Shown here: positions 4,807 to 5,121 of the stretch, piece after piece
Position numbering within the stretch: the stretch's first letter is position 1
Layout of the letters: each line of letters opens with the position of its first letter
Assembly (NCBI GenBank): GCA_018396565.1
Contig: JAGTQO010000096.1
Coordinates: forward strand, 1 to 5,121
Origin: Candidatus Bathyarchaeota archaeon
GTDB lineage: Archaea; Thermoproteota; Bathyarchaeia; 40CM-2-53-6; RBG-13-38-9
Length of the DNA: 5,121 bases
Direction: 5' to 3'
Program-made: the position numbers and the translations under genes
The notes under the pieces: generated by a model
Seen by the model: only the letters and a program-made list of their open reading frames with translations
Database searches by the model: none
What the model was told of the DNA's origin: nothing

Positions 4807-4876
4807 TGTGGGAGGTCGCGGGTTCAAATCCCGCCCGGTCCACCATCTCCAATCGTCCGAGCGAGCTTGTTTTGAG

Positions 4877-4913
4877 TTTTTTGCTATTGGGCTGCTTTTT
4901 TGAGATTCTTTTT
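4877..4913 (+). terminator. T-tract terminator zone after tRNA-Ala
   Basis: Three T-runs (six at 4877-4882, six at 4896-4901, five at 4909-4913) begin about 30 nt after the CCA. Repeated T-tracts without a strong hairpin are the common archaeal termination signal. Confidence 0.6.
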
Positions 4914-4937
4914 GCGTTGTTTTCTATTTCACTCGAA

Positions 4938-4947
4938 GGTTTAAATC
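4938..4947 (+). promoter_or_regulatory. TATA box for the terminal small ORF
   Basis: GGTTTAAATC holds a TTTAAA core. Expected initiation at about 4968 is within a few bases of the ATGs at 4964 and 4968 and the in-frame GTG at 4970. A leaderless transcript is therefore likely. Confidence 0.45.
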
Positions 4948-4963
4948 TGTCAAGTTCATTCTG

Positions 4964-5116
4964 ATGTATGTGTGTTTGGGTTTGGGTGGTAGTTGGCATC
5001 CCGGTGAGTCAGGGGTTCCAGCTGCCATGACGAATGGTAGGCCTAAGTCTCACATGGAGATTGCGAAGGCGACTGGGCTTGGAGGCGATGTTGGCGGAAG
5101 GGTTTCTTTGTTTTAA
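4964..5116 (+). CDS. 50-residue ORF with a helix-turn-helix-like end, possibly truncated
   Basis: ATG 4964 to TAA 5114-5116 encodes 50 residues. I do not recognise a named family. The last third, KSHMEIAKATGLGGDVGGRV, resembles the first two helices of a winged helix-turn-helix DNA-binding domain, where EIAKATGL is the usual turn. The frame stops at SLF, before the expected second half of recognition helix plus wing, so it may be a remnant or carry a frameshift or stop mutation. In-frame alternatives are GTG 4970 (better placed for a leaderless start) and the ATG of AAMTNGR (5027-5029). The first 20 residues are rich in Gly and unremarkable. It stands alone downstream of the tRNA terminator with its own TATA box, which favours a real transcript. 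Only 5 bases remain after the stop in this window. Confidence 0.4.
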   Translation: MYVCLGLGGSWHPGESGVPAAMTNGRPKSHMEIAKATGLGGDVGGRVSLF

Positions 5117-5121
5117 CAGAC

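Larger units (their letters stand above)
4738..4845 (+). tRNA. tRNA-Ala (GGC anticodon) with two introns, CCA encoded
   Basis: Acceptor strands GGGCCGG (4738-4744) and CCGGTCC (4835-4841) pair with a G3-U70 wobble, the alanine identity element. A73 and an encoded CCA (4843-4845) follow. The T arm is GCGGG-TTCAAAT-CCCGC (4818-4834). The anticodon stem is CCCGC (4781-4785) with GTGGG (4808-4812), variable loop AGGTC. The anticodon GGC is at 4788-4790 within loop TTGGCA plus T38 at 4807. A 15-nt intron separates positions 37 and 38. The D stem is GTTC (4747-4750) with GAAC (4776-4779), but its loop is about 16 nt too long. Removing 4760-4775 leaves the standard AGTTTGGTA loop with G18, G19 and A21. 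The spliced molecule would be 77 nt including CCA. It supplies alanine for GCC and GCU codons. Standard tRNA scanners may mis-score it because of the D-loop insert. Confidence 0.93.

Noticed and set aside
4721..4999. 92-codon - strand frame containing GFEPATS
   Set aside because: It is the antisense of the tRNA-Ala gene; GFEPATS is the well-known false peptide produced by translating the complement of a T-arm.
4823..5121. Integration (att) site using the tRNA-Ala 3' end
   Set aside because: No repeat of the T-arm/acceptor sequence downstream in the window and no integrase.
1..5121. CRISPR array, insertion sequence or tandem repeats
   Set aside because: No regularly spaced direct repeats, transposase motifs or terminal inverted repeats were seen on either strand.

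Overview
The window reads as chromosomal DNA of an archaeon. The evidence is a tRNA gene interrupted by very small introns that fold as bulge-helix-bulge substrates, TATA/BRE-like promoters at archaeal spacing, TTG start codons, heavy use of AGG (Arg) and ATA (Ile) codons, and archaeal-type protein families: a family 4 uracil-DNA glycosylase, a CBS-bearing site-2 protease and a DUF1893 protein. A bacterial-type ATP phosphofructokinase in this setting would fit an uncultivated lineage such as Bathyarchaeia. That placement is a guess; no marker gene in the window settles it.

Layout from left to right. Positions 1-311 hold the 3' part of a PaaI-like hotdog thioesterase cut by the window edge. 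A TATA box, a possible leaderless 28-residue ORF and then a small heat shock protein (Hsp20) follow on the + strand, ending in a 16-bp perfect palindrome and a T-rich terminator. On the - strand lies a two-gene unit: a family 4 uracil-DNA glycosylase (upstream) and a membrane M50 metalloprotease with two CBS domains (downstream). The glycosylase diverges from an ATP-dependent 6-phosphofructokinase on the + strand, and the shared 193-bp control region contains an 18-bp perfect palindrome. A DUF1893 protein runs convergently to the kinase and has its own 14-bp perfect palindrome just before its start. The right end has a tRNA-Ala(GGC) with two introns, a T-rich terminator zone, and a promoter driving a 50-codon ORF that ends 5 bases before the window does.

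Functionally these are mostly separate housekeeping and stress genes: protein folding, regulated intramembrane proteolysis, repair of deaminated cytosine, glycolysis and translation. No mobile element, CRISPR array or defence island is visible. The most unusual item is the tRNA-Ala gene: besides a canonical 15-nt anticodon-loop intron it carries a roughly 16-nt insertion in the D-loop, and the two insertions resemble each other. Other points worth attention are the His in place of a cluster Cys in the glycosylase, Asn103 in the kinase ATP motif, and three long perfect palindromes at gene borders.
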